From Entoloma clypeatum (Eukaryota > Basidiomycota > Agaricomycetes > Agaricales > Entolomataceae): a DNA stretch of 64,000 nucleotides. The notes beneath the pieces are model-generated. The model ran no database searches. It was not told the origin of the DNA and saw nothing but the letters and a program-made list of their open reading frames with translations. The stretch covers positions 1,426,001 through 1,490,000 of the forward strand of contig OY751496.1 in assembly GCA_963565915.1 (NCBI GenBank). The letters run 5' to 3'. Of the stretch, positions 11,901 to 25,200 are shown one piece after another. A program made the position numbers and the translations under genes. Each line of letters starts with the position of its first letter. Position 1 is the first letter of the stretch.

Positions 11901-14900
11901 CTTAGCTGGACCTACGATCTGGACAGGTCCGGCCTTTACTTGCCGCAACCCGTAATGATGAGGAATTGCGGAAGAAAGAAGCGGAACTCGCCTTGATCAA
12001 AGAGCGCGCTGAACGTGACAAGCGAGAGCGGGAAGCTTTAGAAGACTTGAAGATGTCATTGGAGGCAGAAAAAAGAAAAGTGGAAGATGACTTGGAAGCC
12101 GAACGCGCTGTTGCTCTTGACAAAGACGCCTTGCTGGAGCGGAGCAAGAAACGCGAGATGGAACTTGAGGATGAAATTACAGCTCTCCAAACCGACCTTG
12201 ATACCCTGGACTCACAGCTTGATCGCGCCATGAGACTTCAGAAAGAGACTGATGAGAAGCATTCGTCTCTCATGATAGCCTTTGATCAAGCTGCAGAGCA
12301 CCTCGTCCGTCTGGAGAATGAGGAGAAGGCATGGGTGCTGAGAGACAATGAGCTGACTGAAGCCTTGTCTGCTGCTCAGGAGGAGATTGATCTCGTCCGT
12401 GGACGGCATGATGAACTCCAGAAGTTGAGCGAAGAGCTGAAAAATCTTGCCTTGCAACGTGAAGAAGACTTGGACCGGACAAAGGAGCGGATGAATTCTG
12501 CGTTGAGAGAAGTTGAGGGGAAACTAGCTGTCGAAATTCGGAACAGGTATCCCCGACCCCAGTCTCAGTCCTTATGTGTATTCATCATAATCAAACAGGG
12601 ACCTCACCAAAGCGAAGGCCGATGATCTCGAACAAGATGCTCGTCAAGCTAAGGAACAATTGACCGAGATGGCACGCACCGCAACGGAGTACTCCAACAT
12701 GATTCAGAAGAAAGAAGAGCAAATGGCGCATCTGGCAGCACAGCTTGAACAGTCGAAATCAGCTCATACGAAAGCTTTGAAGGAGATAATCGAGCTTCAA
12801 AGTGATATCGATACATTAGTTGCTCAACTTCAAGCCGAGAAAGGTGACAGACAGCAGGACGTAGCTGCTCGTACGAGGTTACAAGAGGAGGTTGATCAGT
12901 TGCGGTCTCTCATGGAGGCCAAAACTAGCGAAGAAAGCCGTCGTAATGAGGTGGTGAAGAGAAAGGAAGAAGAGCTAGCCGATTTGCGCTTACAAGCGAG
13001 CAAGCTACAGCAGGATCTGGCTGAGTCTCGACGGTCCGCTTTGGAAGGCCAGAGCAAACTCAAGTTGGAACTAGATCAGGTCGTTCGAGAGCATAATTCC
13101 CTTCGGCAGAGTCATAAATCTCTCGCGGAAAGAGAAAACAATGCATCAAGTCAGCTCGCCAAAGCAAAGGCTGCGTTAGCGGAGCTAGAGAAATCGAAGC
13201 GAAGCATGGAATCCGAACTTCAATCACTTCGGTCCCGTCAACACGACTACGAAAGCCAGATTGCTGACGCAATAAAATCGAAGGAGGTGAGATCATGCTC
13301 ATTATTAACTGTGATATCGCGGCCCAAATTTTCACAAAGGGTCTCGAGCGGCAGCTGACAACCGCTCAAGCCAAATACCGAGACTTTGAGGATGTAGTTC
13401 TCGAATTCCAACGGGATCAGGAATCTCACAAACGGCTGTTGGAGACCACACGTCAGCAGCTGGAGACTGAATCTGCGAAACGTACCAAACTGGAGCAGAT
13501 GGTATCAAGCCAGAAGGTCGAATTAGTGAAGCTGAGGGATCTCAAAGTGAAGATGGATCGAGAGTTGAACAAAGCGCTCAACGACCTCAAGGCACGTGAA
13601 TGGGAGGTCAAACAACTAGAGTCGAAGCAAGACAAGACCATAGTCGAGCATGTTCACGTCCTTGAAGAGGCAAAACGCGTCACTGACCGCCAACTCGAAG
13701 ATGCGAAAAAAGAGCTTCAACAAAACGCTGCATACATCAGATCGCTGGAAAAGTCCAAGACCCGACTTGTCGGTGAAGCGGAAGATCTTGTTCGCGAAAC
13801 TGAAAAAGAGCGGGTCGAGCTGCGAAACAAAGAGAAAAATGTCAAGGTTCAGGAGGAGAGGGCTTCACGAGCTCTTGCTGAAGTGGAGACCGAACGTCGG
13901 GCTAAAGAAGCAGCCGAACTGCAAGTGCGCCGACTTCAAAACGATCTTCAGAATGCCAAGCAACAAGTATCTGAACTTACTGAACAAGTGTCTCTGGTTC
14001 AACGCTCGAAAGATAAACTAGAATCCGAACTCGATAGGATCGCAGACGAGACCGAAAGCACCTATTCGATGGCGAAAATTCAGCGGGAGTATGAAGGACG
14101 TATCACGGAACTCGAAGGCCAACTAAAGGCAGCAGAGACAGCTCAAGAAACCAGCGCGAAAGTCAAGGAACGCGTCGAACGTCAGCATGCCGAAATTCGG
14201 CAACTTGTGATGAATGGCGTCCTCGCAGATGGAGACTTCCAATCACGACTGCTTCGTGAGCTTCAGCTTGCTGACGATGCACTGGGCAAGGAGTTGTCTT
14301 CACGTTCTCGAGGACCACGTTTGAGCAGTGCGAACGATGTGCATACCATGGCAAATATTACCCCGACTAAGAGAAAGGCCAGCTCGAATGTCACTTTCAT
14401 GACTCCGGAGTCATCACGAACATCTGATAGGGAAGTTGCAGCATTAAAGCAGCAGGTCCAAGTACTGGAAATCCAGATGGCAGCATCCGATCGGGTTCGG
14501 CATCATCTCGAAACGTCCATACGTGAAATGACAGCAGACTTGGAAAATAGTGATGGTTCTAAGCAATTCCTTCAGCAATACCGTATGCGTCTTTCCAAAG
14601 AGAATGCGCGATTGGCTGAGTTATTGGCTGAAGAGGCTGAAGCTCGCAGAGTTGCGGAGGCTGCCAAGGTTGACGGCGTACAAGCAATGTGGACCAAATT
14701 CCAGAGCACCATTGCAGCAGAACGGGACAACTATGTTCGTTTGGAAGAGTCTCGGAAGGCCCTGGTAAGTTCAATCTACCGTGTTGTCAGACGAGCTTCA
14801 TCGCAAAATAACAGCTCGTGCAACAACGGTCAGCTCAGAGCGAAGTGGACGTGCTGCGTGCCCAAATACGGGAGTTCAATCAAGCCAAGAAACAACTTCA

Positions 14901-16829
14901 GGCGAGTGTGACGGAGTTGCGAGAGCAGCTCGATATAACAAAGAATGATGCGGCTAGTTCGTAGGAGCTCACGTTCCGAATCAACTAAAACTAAAGTGAT
15001 TTCTTAGATGCGAGGCACGAACTCCAAACAAGAATACAAGAAGATGAGATTGCCTCTTCCACGTCGTCCGCGGCACTTTCTGGTGTGTATGTTCTCTTCA
15101 GTCCAACTTTTTTCATCTGATGATCTCGCTAGAATTACGTACTGCCATTGAAACCTACAAGGTCAACGAACGGTCATATCAGGAGCGGTTGGAAGCTGCG
15201 GAAATCGCGCGAGCGAAGGCAGCTCGTGGGGAAGCGTTCGGTACGATTTTCCTGACTATCCCAGGGATGTTCTAACGATGTGTCATTCAGCTCGGCGGAC
15301 CCTTGCTGAGACGGAAAAACTGCAGTCGGAGAATGCCTCGGCACGAAAGGCAGCAGAGAAACGTCTGAAAGAAATCGAGAAGCGAGCGCGCGAGCTCGAG
15401 GCGAAGTTGGACGAAGAAGGCAGAGAGTCTTCCGACATTGCAATCTCACGTAAACATCTCGAAGAGGCATTAGAAGATGAGCGAGAGCAGCATAAGAAAG
15501 ACCTTGCTGAACGTGACTTCACAACCGATCAAACAAGGAAGAAGTATCAAGGTGAGCAGATCGTCTGGATCCGACCATATATAATGGGTGATTAACCTCG
15601 TTGCACACAAAGCGGAATTGGCCCAACTAAGTGAAGGTGCGCGAGTCGTCTTTTCTGCATGACTTGGCTCAATTTGTGTATTCAGAGCTACAATCCCAAC
15701 GAGACACTATCAGCCGGCTGCGCGAGGACAACCGCAAGACTCGTTCCGATTATGACGAGCTCCAGCTCAGATACGATGATGAAGTTTACAACAGTGGAGG
15801 CTGGAAGAAAGAGAAAGAGCGTCTAGAGACAAAGATTACCGACGTAAACAAAGCGTACGAGGCATCCGTCGCCGCCCAGACAGAACAACAATCCCAGATT
15901 GTTGCATTACATTCTCAAGTTCGAGAACTCCGAGGTGTCTTGGATGATGCAGAAGCCGACCGTGCTCTCTTACAGAAAGCGCGCAGGGCTTTGCAAGCCG
16001 AATTGGAAACAATCAAACTTGACCATGTGGACGCGAACAAGATGTCCTCTGAAACAGAGTACCAGAAACTCCAACTGAAGAAACAAGACCTGGAACGCCT
16101 GTTGGAGGAACAAAAGGATCGTGCTACCAATGCACTTGATCGGATGAAGAAAGCTGAATTGCACGCCAATGAGTGTCAAGTGGAGTTGGGTAAGATTCGC
16201 GTCGAGAACGTGGAACTTGACAAACTCAATGTGAGTAGCCAGCCTTCGCTCATTGTCTGTCACGGTCCTCCAAACGCGTTTTCAAGGCCAACCTCGAGAA
16301 GCAAGTCAAAGAGCTGAATGTTCGGATCGTGGACCTCGAGACAAGATCATATGCCAACTCCTCGCGTTCCCCAGCCACATCACGACGTATCGACAGTCGC
16401 ATAGAAGAACTCACCTCGCAGCTGAATAAAGACAAGTCTCGTTCAGCTGACAAGATTACGAAAGATGTCAGATTCCAAGCGGCGGAGAGTGATCGACAGC
16501 GGGCTAAATTGGAGGAAGAACGTAAGGTGTACGAAGCCCAGCTGGCGAACCTTCGTCAAGCGATGGACACCATGGTGCGGTTTTTTGCGTATTTCAATCA
16601 ATGCCATCTGATGGTTTGCTTTTTGATTTTTAGCAAACCGAAGAAAGCAACCTGCAGGCGGCCAAGCGGCGCGCGGAGCGTGAAGCTGCAGACTATCGGC
16701 AGAAAGCTCTCAAGTGAGTCTCCATCTCCAGTCTTGTTCTTCAAGGCACCTGACTTTCCCCATTACAGCCTTGAAAGAGAACTAGAGAGGCTTCACAATC
16801 GCTTCGAACACGGTTCGCCTCGGAAGTAG
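8964..16829 (+). CDS. myo2: Conventional (class II) myosin heavy chain
   Basis: Actin-based motor of the cytokinetic ring. The start ATG at 8964 is followed by an SH3-like N-terminal domain ([18 protein letters not shown]). Motor landmarks appear in order: [21 protein letters not shown]-loop [10 protein letters not shown] just after an intron near 9632; switch I ([10 protein letters not shown]) near 9950; switch [18 protein letters not shown] near 10710; actin-binding [10 protein letters not shown] near 11375; the reactive-thiol region [16 protein letters not shown] neck IQ segment ([21 protein letters not shown]) and the class II signature [14 protein letters not shown] at the head-rod junction lead into a heptad-rich coiled-coil rod reaching the stop at 16829 ([14 protein letters not shown]). 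Roughly 2,200 residues by estimate. Many introns, mostly in the motor and distal tail. A loop insert rich in S and P follows the P-loop. Its likely light chain is encoded near 27.3-28.1 kb. Confidence 0.95.
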
Positions 16830-17079
16830 AGTAGAATTTTCCTTCACATTGGACAGAATTGCATATCTTGTAATTTATCGTGGCAACATATGGCTAGGAC
16901 TCCAGGATTAGTGTTGTTTTGTATCATACCACCGTCTGTATACCTATATACCCGCTTTGACCGGTGACCCCGCATTACGAAGCAAAAGCCCAAAGATTTT
17001 TGCGGTTGAATCGATCCTTCCAGCGAAAAATGTCATAGGCCCGAAAAACAGTGAGGCCAAAACGATGCAATTGCAATTT
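16830..17079. other. Convergent intergenic spacer (myosin / SOF1)
   Basis: 250 bases between two converging stop codons. AT-rich 3' flank. No distinct terminator motif was identified. Confidence 0.4.
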
Positions 17080-18813
17080 TTATGTCTGTTCGACAAGCAC
17101 AGCCTTCTTTCTCTCAGCTTTCGGCTTGGTCTCCCCAGCCCGCGTGTGTTTTCTTCTCCTCTCCTCTTTGACTCTGCGTGCCTCCAGCATTGTCCGCTTG
17201 AGTTTCGATGCTTGGTAGACAGACTTTGGTAGGTGTCGGGTTCTGGGCGAGAAGGACATGAGGATAACTTGGGGGAATAGCAAGATATATAGATGTACCT
17301 CGCCACCTTGCCGACTTGGGCATCCATCTTCCATCGTTCCTTGAGGCTCTCACGGTACTCGATTGCTGCTCTCTCCCGAGCTGTGATGATGCCGAGCTTG
17401 TCTGATGCTTTGGCTTTCCATATCCGAACATTGCCGTCGTCAGAACCTGTAAGCACGAACCGGGCATCGGCGGAATATATCGAGGACGTTACTCTGTCAA
17501 GGGGGAAATCACCTCGAGCGCTGAGGCAAATACAAAAGAGGGAGACAGACCTTTGCATGCGGTTTGTGTGGTAGACCTCGGGGCTGTGACCCTGACCTTC
17601 TTTCCATATCCTAACGGTGCGGTCCCAGCCTCCGCTGACAAATTCGAGACCGGTGGGACTCCAGTCGCAGCTCATGACCGCGGCGACATGGGCTTTGTAG
17701 ATCTGGCTCGGTGTCGATAGGTGCCGGATATCGAATGTGTAGAGGTTGTGGTCTTCGGATGCAAGGAGGATGGTTGTTGGGAAGGTGGGCGACCAGGCTA
17801 GGGCATTACTCCGCATCTAACAGAGTACATGAATGATGGCTCCTCTCTTGAAATTGCATGGCAATCGCTGGACTTGCCTGCATGACGACCCGCCTTTCGG
17901 CCTTTCCTGTGCGGATGTCGTAAAGAGTGAAGGTGCGGTCGGAACCGATACTGGCGAGGACAGAGGACTCGCCGAGGTTGAAGCGTACGCTCGTTATTGT
18001 TTCGGTGGAGGTGGGGAAAGTGAGGTTGGAGATGGGCGCGCTTTTTGTCTCGTCCCATATTTGAACGAGGTTGGATGCAGTGGCGAACAGTGGATCTGAG
18101 CGGTGGTGGTCTATTGAGCTGTTGGGGAGAGAGAAGTCAAAACCCTGAATGAGCAGATATCTGCTTCAAGACATACTTGAAGGCTGATTTTCCAGGGAAA
18201 ACGTTTAATGGCTGTTAGTTTAGGGGCGTAAATTGGCACCAGAGGAAAAGGATAGAGTGACTGACGGTGTCCGATGATGTTGACCACAGTTTGATGTTGC
18301 GGTCCACACCACAGCTGATGAAACGAGCACCGTCGGCGAAACATATTCCAGAGACTTTGCCTTTGTGTGCCTGTTGTAGATTTAGCAGCTTTCTTCGGGT
18401 TGATATATTGTGCAGTAGGATGCCTAAAGAATGAAGAATTAGAACTTCTTATTCCCTACGCGATCTCTTGCAGGAGAAACGTACCTCCGTCCCAACTTCC
18501 GCTCGCGACAGTGGTTAACGAGCCGGGTTGTCTGACTACGACTTCGACGGCGTCGACGTGACCCTCCAAGCTGTCTATGAATGGTTTGGCGAATATCCTA
18601 TCCATTTTTGCGGCATTCAGAGCGCGGGTGCGTTCTCTGGCGCGCGCGAAGGGGTGCATCAATGGGTCGAGGTTGCGGAATGTCGGCGTTGGGTCGCCAG
18701 GTCGAGTGGGGAGATGTGTCTCTGGGGCATGTTGGAGGACAGATATTTTCTGTTGGAAGTGGGTGAGGAGGAGGAGGAGGAGGAGGAGGAGGAGGCGTGA
18801 AGCGTACCACCAT
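17080..18813 (-). CDS. SOF1: Sof1/DCAF13 WD40 protein of the U3 snoRNP (18S rRNA processing)
   Basis: Nucleolar WD40 protein of the SSU processome. Exon 1 is only ATGGTG (18813-18808), then a 58 nt intron (18807-18750), then KISVLQHAPETHLPTRPGD. The joined start MVKISV matches Sof1 N-termini, and the conserved block FRNLDPLMHPFARARERTRA follows. WD repeats include ASGSWDGG, GLEFVSGGWDRTVRIWKEG and TGSDDGNVRIWKAK. The basic C-terminus has RHLPKSVYQASKLKRTMLEA and KERRRKHTRAGE, the diagnostic Sof1 tail, ending KKAVLVEQT. The first intron contains an in-frame-looking CCT repeat that gives a spurious polyproline reading if not spliced. It is divergent from the SPX-RING gene with 56 bp between start codons. 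Confidence 0.92.
18750..18807 (-). repeat. CCT/GGA microsatellite inside SOF1 intron 1
   Basis: A GGA-type triplet run (about ten units, near 18766-18795 on the + strand) makes up half of the 58 nt first intron of SOF1. On the minus strand it is a C/T-rich tract ending in the acceptor CAACAG, so it may serve as the polypyrimidine tract. It lies in the 5' region shared with the divergent SPX-RING gene. Confidence 0.75.
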
Positions 18814-18869
18814 GGATAAAAAGAGATTATTTTTGTATGACATAATAAACTTGAATTCTGACGGGCACG

Positions 18870-20578
18870 ATGCACTTTGCGAAGACGTATTCTGTTATCA
18901 TCTCAGGGCTGCCCCCAGAGCTTCGTGACAACGCCATTCAATACCGTCCGGTGCATCCACTGTTCATACGCTATATGTATCTCCCTGTCCCGCTGACCTC
19001 CCGTTAGCTCAAGAAACTCATAAAGCAGACCGTGCACGAGTTATCCGCCCTGGGATTCAGCCCCAACCTGCTCCAGGAGCTTCTGGATTACAACAACCAC
19101 GAGGACGATCATGAGGAAAAGGTTGAAGGCGTCGACTCCTCTCCAAGGTCCCATTCAAGAGTCATATACAAAGTGATTGGTGATTCGGGAAGGATCGAGC
19201 CTCATCTCCGGTTGTCAATCGATCCAACCATCCCTATTAGTCCTAGTCCTAGAGCGTCAACGTCAACGTCAACATCAAGTGAGGTTGAAAGCATTGCATG
19301 CGAGGTAGACCTGCATTTCGTCCGCACCATATTAGGGGCTGTGCAGGCAGCCTTCTTGGTGCGCAACAGTCAGTAAGATATTTCATTCGCGCCATCTCAT
19401 CTTATCTTATCTTCTTTCTTGCAGAAACGAGAACTTGAACGTTACTCCTCATCCGGATGGGGGGTCGACCGAGTTAATCATCCCTCTTGCTGCTGATGCC
19501 GTCTTCTTCGAGACGTTATCCACAGCTGTTGGAAATGTGTCAGCTTATCAGCAGACCGTCCGGACGGACTTCATGAGGGACCTCAAAGATCTCTCGCAAA
19601 CTATCAGCCTCTCCGCGAGACCTTCTTCGGCAACCGCGACGTTTCACCCGCACTCTCGTCTGACAACTAAGCCGTGGGCTGTTCACAGCGCCTCCAAAGC
19701 AAAGGTAGTATCTCTGTAACATCACCTTGTCAACAGTGCTAACAATCTTATCCCAGAGCGATCTTTATGCCTGGAGGGAAATATTCCAGCTCTATGTTGA
19801 AACCGAAGTGTTTGAGAGCATCCACGAATTAGACCGAGGGGAGAGGTCGGTGGAAGAGAGCGAGAAGAGGCTCACGCTGTTCAGGGAACGGATAACACAA
19901 AGGTCTCAGGATCGGACGAAGTGGAAGCTCAAGACGAGTCGAGATGCCCTCGAGGCATTTTTGCAGCTCAATATCTTCATTCTTAATATTAAGCGGGTAT
20001 GCGTCATGCTTCATCATCTTTCCTCTCCTCTCAATCCGAGCAATGTTCCAGTTCCAATTCGCAAATGCGGAAGCAACACGAAAGATACTCAAGAAACATA
20101 CGAAAAGAACTTCTCTCGCCATACCCACCAATGTTGTCGTGCTGCAATCGCAGACCTCGCTTTCTCGGCTTCTCGTGCAGGCGATAGGAGAAACGCTGCT
20201 CCCGATTATACCCCACTTGGATGATTACAACTGTCTAATTTGTATAAGCCTCGCTTTCAAACCGATCCGCCTCAACTGTGGGCATCTCTTCTGCATCAGA
20301 TGCTTGGTCAAGATGCAGAAACGAGGGAAAGCGGACTGTCCCATGTGCAGGTCACCGTGTGTCCTAATGGCTGACAAAAGTGCGTGTGCTTGCTTAGTGA
20401 TTGAGGAAGTTGATCCATGGTCTTAAAAGATAACGTGGACTGGGCACTACTCAATTTTATGCAGGACTGGTTTCCTGTTGAGGCAAAGAAAAAACTATAC
20501 CAGAACGAAAAAGAAGCTGCTCGAGAACAGCTGGAGGAGATGGGACTCAATCCGGACGTACAGTGTACGATAATGTGA
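18870..20578 (+). CDS. SPX domain RING finger protein (putative E3 ubiquitin ligase)
   Basis: The ATG at 18870 gives MHFAKTYSVIISGLPPELRD, the start of an SPX domain, which in known families binds inositol pyrophosphates and senses phosphate. SPX helices continue with YRPLKKLIKQTVHELSA and, after an acidic S/T-rich insert, with DLYAWREIFQLYVETEVF and FQFANAEATRKILKKHTKRT. A RING finger follows near 20230-20350: YNCLICISLAFKPIRLNCGH, then LFCIRCLVKM and CPMCRSPC (C3HC4 pattern). The tail DNVDWALLNFMQDWFPVEAK ends at QCTIM. Similar to the fungal RING-14-type SPX-RING proteins. Ubiquitin ligase activity and any phosphate-dependent control are inferred from the domains. Six or so exons. The start codon is 56 bp from that of SOF1. 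Confidence 0.9.
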
Positions 20579-20722
20579 TTCGTTTTTGCTCTTTGTGGAT
20601 TATTTGGAGTTTGGATTGGTTAACTTATTTTTATTTTTAACGTTTTTCTCATATGTAAAGCGGTTGATCTGGGCATATTGTACTAGTATGAATCAACTGT
20701 ATCAACCTGGAAGACAATCAAT

Positions 20723-22199
20723 TCAAGCGTCAGAAAGCATATCTTCCAAGACCGATTCATCGTGACCCTTTTTGAGAGCATCGATAAAGTCTTCTAAACC
20801 GTCGCCTTCCAACACAGAGGTCAAGTTTTTGAGAGTCATACCAATTCTATGATCGGTCACTCGTTCCTGTGCATGAAGTTTACATCAAACATGTTTTAAT
20901 CAGGGATTTGGGGCATTTACTTGGGCATAGTTGTATGTTCGAATCTTGTCGCTTCTGTCGGCTGTCCGAACAAGATTTTGACGCGTTGCTCGGCGTTCGG
21001 CTATTTCACGAGTGAGTTTGATGTCCATGAGGCGACTTCTAAGCACTGTAAACGCGCGCCGTTTATTCTGAAATGGGCGTAGCATCGAGCGGAAATAAGA
21101 CCAAGATGGGGGGAGGTTTACCTGATGTTGGCTTCGTTCATCCTGCATGGAGACGGTTATTCCGGTTGGAATATGAGTGAGGCGAACGGCGGATTCCGTT
21201 TTGTTGACGTGCTAGATGATGATAAGCGAATTCGTTTGTGGAAAACGCAAGTGCAGCTAGTTACCTGGCCTCCAGCCCCCCTGGCACGCATGACTTCAAC
21301 CTTCACATCTTCCATCGAGAACAACTCCTCGCTTTGGCTGTCTGTTTCTTCCAACAGCGGTAGGACCTGTTTAATATCAAGAGTCGTCGACGCAGCGACC
21401 TACGGGGGGGGGCTTACGATGACGGCCACTGTACTGGTGTGAACCCTGCCGCTGGCCTCTGTTGCAGGCACTCTCTGGACCCGATGGACACCGCTTTCCC
21501 AACGCAAGTCTTCATAGGCGCCTTCTCCCTTTATCTCCACGAGGGCGTCTTTCAGTCCACCACCCTCAGACGCGTCGTTTTGGGAGACGACGGTCGCCTT
21601 CCATCGACGGACATTCGCGAGCCGGAGATACATGCGAAGAAGGTCGGCAAGGAACAGGCTGGCTTCTGAGCCTCCCACGCCGGACTTGAGATCCAGCATG
21701 GCAGACATGTGGGAGGTGGTTGATGGAGGAACGAGAAGAGAGGGGACGGTGGATTCGACGAGTTCGGTGAGTGAGTGGGTGAGCGAGTGGTGCTCTTCGA
21801 CGGCGAGAGCGCGCATGGTTTCGTCGGAGTCGTTGAGCAGGGCTTTTGTTTCGGTCAGAAGCTACTATTAGGTAGGTCAGGTGTGACGGGGGTGGGGAGG
21901 GGAGATGAGACGGACCTCGCGGGTTCGTATCCAGTTGTCCCAGGCAGTTTGGAGTGATTCAGATTCTTTGAGCTGCTTGAGACGTGCAATGTCGGCTGGA
22001 GATGACATTTGTTCGGACAGCTGGATGATGGTCAGGTAGGTTTTAAAAAGAAATAAATATGTACCTCGGATTGAAGGCGTTTGCGCTCGTCGACGCGTCT
22101 CTCAAGGATACGCATTATTCGAACGTTTTTGTCGTGAAAAAAGCGTAGGGGGGGATGTCTGCGGAGGTGACTGCTCGACCATCGTGAAAGGGTAAGCAT
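20723..22199 (-). CDS. MRF1: Mitochondrial peptide chain release factor 1
   Basis: Class I release factor that hydrolyses peptidyl-tRNA at UAA/UAG in mitochondria. The ATG at 22199 gives [20 protein letters not shown], a basic, acidic-free leader typical of mitochondrial import. The core includes [20 protein letters not shown] and [20 protein letters not shown]. The catalytic GGQ motif is in [10 protein letters not shown] followed by [17 protein letters not shown], with an intron exactly after the GGQ glutamine codon (near 21260). The C-terminal part has [16 protein letters not shown], then [15 protein letters not shown], and ends EDMLSDA. Length and motif order match MRF1/prfA. It is divergent from CSC1 with 92 bp between ATGs. 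Confidence 0.95.
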
Positions 22200-22291
22200 C
22201 GTCTGTCATGTGACCAACGCTGCTAAGTTATAGTTACGTAATAAGTACGTTTTGACCCTGGACAACACGTCCAGCTCGAGCCGTCATCACC

Positions 22292-25200
22292 ATGGCCTCC
22301 TTGCTATTCCGTCTCTTCGCGGACGATGGCGGTGACCACCATAAGCTCCCGCCGGGGTCTCCTCCAATGCGTACGTACCTGCGCTCTCAGCTAGCGCGTC
22401 TCGGCACCTCACTTGTAAGAAACAGAAAAGTTCGAGGGACCCTGGTTTACGACCCAGCTTGTGATATCTGCTACTATCGGGGTTACTTCCTTTCTTTTAT
22501 TCTCCTACGGTCGGACGCGATGGCCTCTCCTCTTTGCTCCGAGGACGAAGCTCAAGGGTGCACCTTATTTCGCCATATGAACCAAAAGTCGCTCATTCAT
22601 GTCCAGGATTCTCTCCCCACGAGGCTCATGCACATCAGGCGTTGTTCGGATGGATTATCCCCACCATTCGCACCTCCGAGTTCACAATTTTGCAAATTGT
22701 TGGTTTAGATGCTGCAGTGGTGAGTCTATTCCGCCTGCCATCTGTCTGGAATTGACTGACAATGGGCCGTGTTCCAGCTGCTCAATTTCTTCAAAATGTC
22801 ATTCTATCTGTTTTCGGTGTGCTCGTTCTTTGCAATAACGATACTTATGCCTTTGAATTGGAAGGTGCGTGGTATTACATCACAGCCGAAGTGGACAACT
22901 TCTTACTGGCCGCGTTTAGCACAACAAAGAATTGGATCAAGACGATGATTGGGACTGGCCTATAGAGAACAACACTTGGCCAGCCATGCGCTCTGCCCCA
23001 GACGTACCAAACACCCTTCCGGGATATGACTGGCTTGACCTCATCAGCGACGCGAATACCTACCTCTCCGTCCATCTCATGTTCACCTATCTCTTCACCC
23101 TCCTTGCCTTGTACTTCATCTATCAGAACTACCGACGCTTCATCCGATCTCGCCAGCTTTTCTCTCTAGAGCTCGTTCATTCAATCCCTGCCCGGACTGT
23201 ATTGGTTACCAACCTCCCGAATCACTTGCAAGGCGAACGTCCGTTGGCGGAGTACTTCGAGAACATGGGATTGGCGGTCGAGAGCGTGACTGTGTGTCGC
23301 GAGGTCTCGAGTCTCAAAACACTGTTGGATCGCAGGACAGAGGCGTTGCTGGCATTGGAGCAAGCATGGGTGAATTATGTGGGCAACCCAAGCACGGTTG
23401 AAGAATATGACCCAGAAGATATGGTCGCACCGCTCCTGGAGCTGGATGCTGAGGATGGCCACGCCCTCCGAGGGAGACTGGTCGTGCCACATCGAAAGAG
23501 ACCAGTCTTGCGGCCAGGATGGCTTAAACCCAAGGTGGATGCGTTGGAGTATTTGGAAAAGCAGTTTAGGGAGGCCGATGAACTTGTCAAGAAGAGGAGG
23601 AAAACGGGGAAATTTCGTGCTACCCAGTCGGCGTTCATCACTTTTGAGAAGATGTCCAGTGCGGTGCGCTTCCTCGGCCGCTTTCTTTCTCCTGACCTCA
23701 TTCTATTCATATTCTCGCTAGCAAATTGCTGTTCAAGTTGCCCATGCTCCCAATCCATCACAAATCAATACCTACCCTGCACCTGAGCCTCGTGATATCG
23801 TCTGGTCCAACATGACACCATCGACGACCAACATTCGAACGCGTGATTTCTTCGTACTCGGCACTATGGCGTTGCTATTCTTTTTTTGGGTGTTCCCAAT
23901 TACTGCTCTGGCGAGCTTGTTGAGCTACAAAGAGATCAAGAAAGTCATGCCATGGTTGGGTCAGTTGATCGACCAGAATGACAGGGTGCGGGCAATCGTG
24001 CAGAACTCTTTGCCTAGCATGGCGATGATCACGTTGAACGCCGCTCTACCCTTTCTTTTGGAAGGTTTGTGCATTTGGTCGTCATCATGCAACATATCTT
24101 TTGACTTGTATCATTGAAAAGGACTTACATATGTTCAGGGATACCGTGCAAGGAGCTGGGTTGAATATTCCCTTCTTAAAAAGTATGGATTTCGGGGACT
24201 TTGTGGTGTGGTCCTAACTGACATTTCACCAGATATTTCCTGTTCCTTCTCATTAACGTCGTTTTCATCTTCTTGGTCGCCACGACGTATTGGCAACTTG
24301 TTCGTGACTTGGCCAATTCACCAGCCAAGGTGCCAGAGAAATTGGCTCAAGCATTGCAAGCTGGAAGAGCAAAGTGTGTCTCTCTAGATTCATGCATGAC
24401 CCCTCTTGCTCAATCTGAGGCAAAAGACACTTCTTTCTTTCATACGTTATATTGCAAGGTGTGTTTGATCAACATGTCATCAGTTGTATTCTTATCATTC
24501 GACAGGTCTTGGTATCATCCCTCTCCAACTTCTCAACCTTGGTGTCATCATTCCCCGATTCTTTTACCTCATGTTCTCTACACGGACTCCACGAGGTCAG
24601 TGTAGCTACATTACCATGGAACGCGAATACTAAGGCCTTCCAACAGACTTTGCAGAGCTGAACGCGCCGCCAATGATCAATTATGGTGTTGTATATCCTC
24701 AAGCCATACTGATGTTTGTCATCACGATGCTTTACAGTGTCGTCCAACCCCTTATCGTCATTTTTGGAGCAATCTATTTCGGCGTAGCCTATGTCGTGTA
24801 CAAGTATAAGCTGCTATTCGGTCAGTATCTCTGCCTGTTCCCTCTGCGGTCATCTCCTATTATCGTTTCAGTGTTCTACAAACCTTATGAATCTCAAGGC
24901 CAGGCATGGCCCATCACATTTGTCCGCCTTATATGGGGCGTGGTCATTTTCCTGGTGTTCATGATCGGCATCTTCACTCTAAGACAGTCATACATCCTCT
25001 CATCGCTGCTCGTTCCCTTACTGGCAGGAACGGTCATCTGGTCGTGGTATGTCGACAAGAGCCTCAAGCCTCTGAGCCAATACGTCAGTTTGTCTTCGGT
25101 CTTTGAGGTTCAGCGGGGCGAGGAAACGGCGGACGTGATTCGACTTAGGATTGGACATCCTGTGACTTGGTCTCAGAGGTAATTCCTCGTAATGGCAAGC

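Noticed and set aside
18598..18843. Polyproline-leading open frame on the minus strand over the SOF1 start
   Set aside because: The CCT run is within a good 58-nt intron; splicing restores the known Sof1 N-terminus in another frame.
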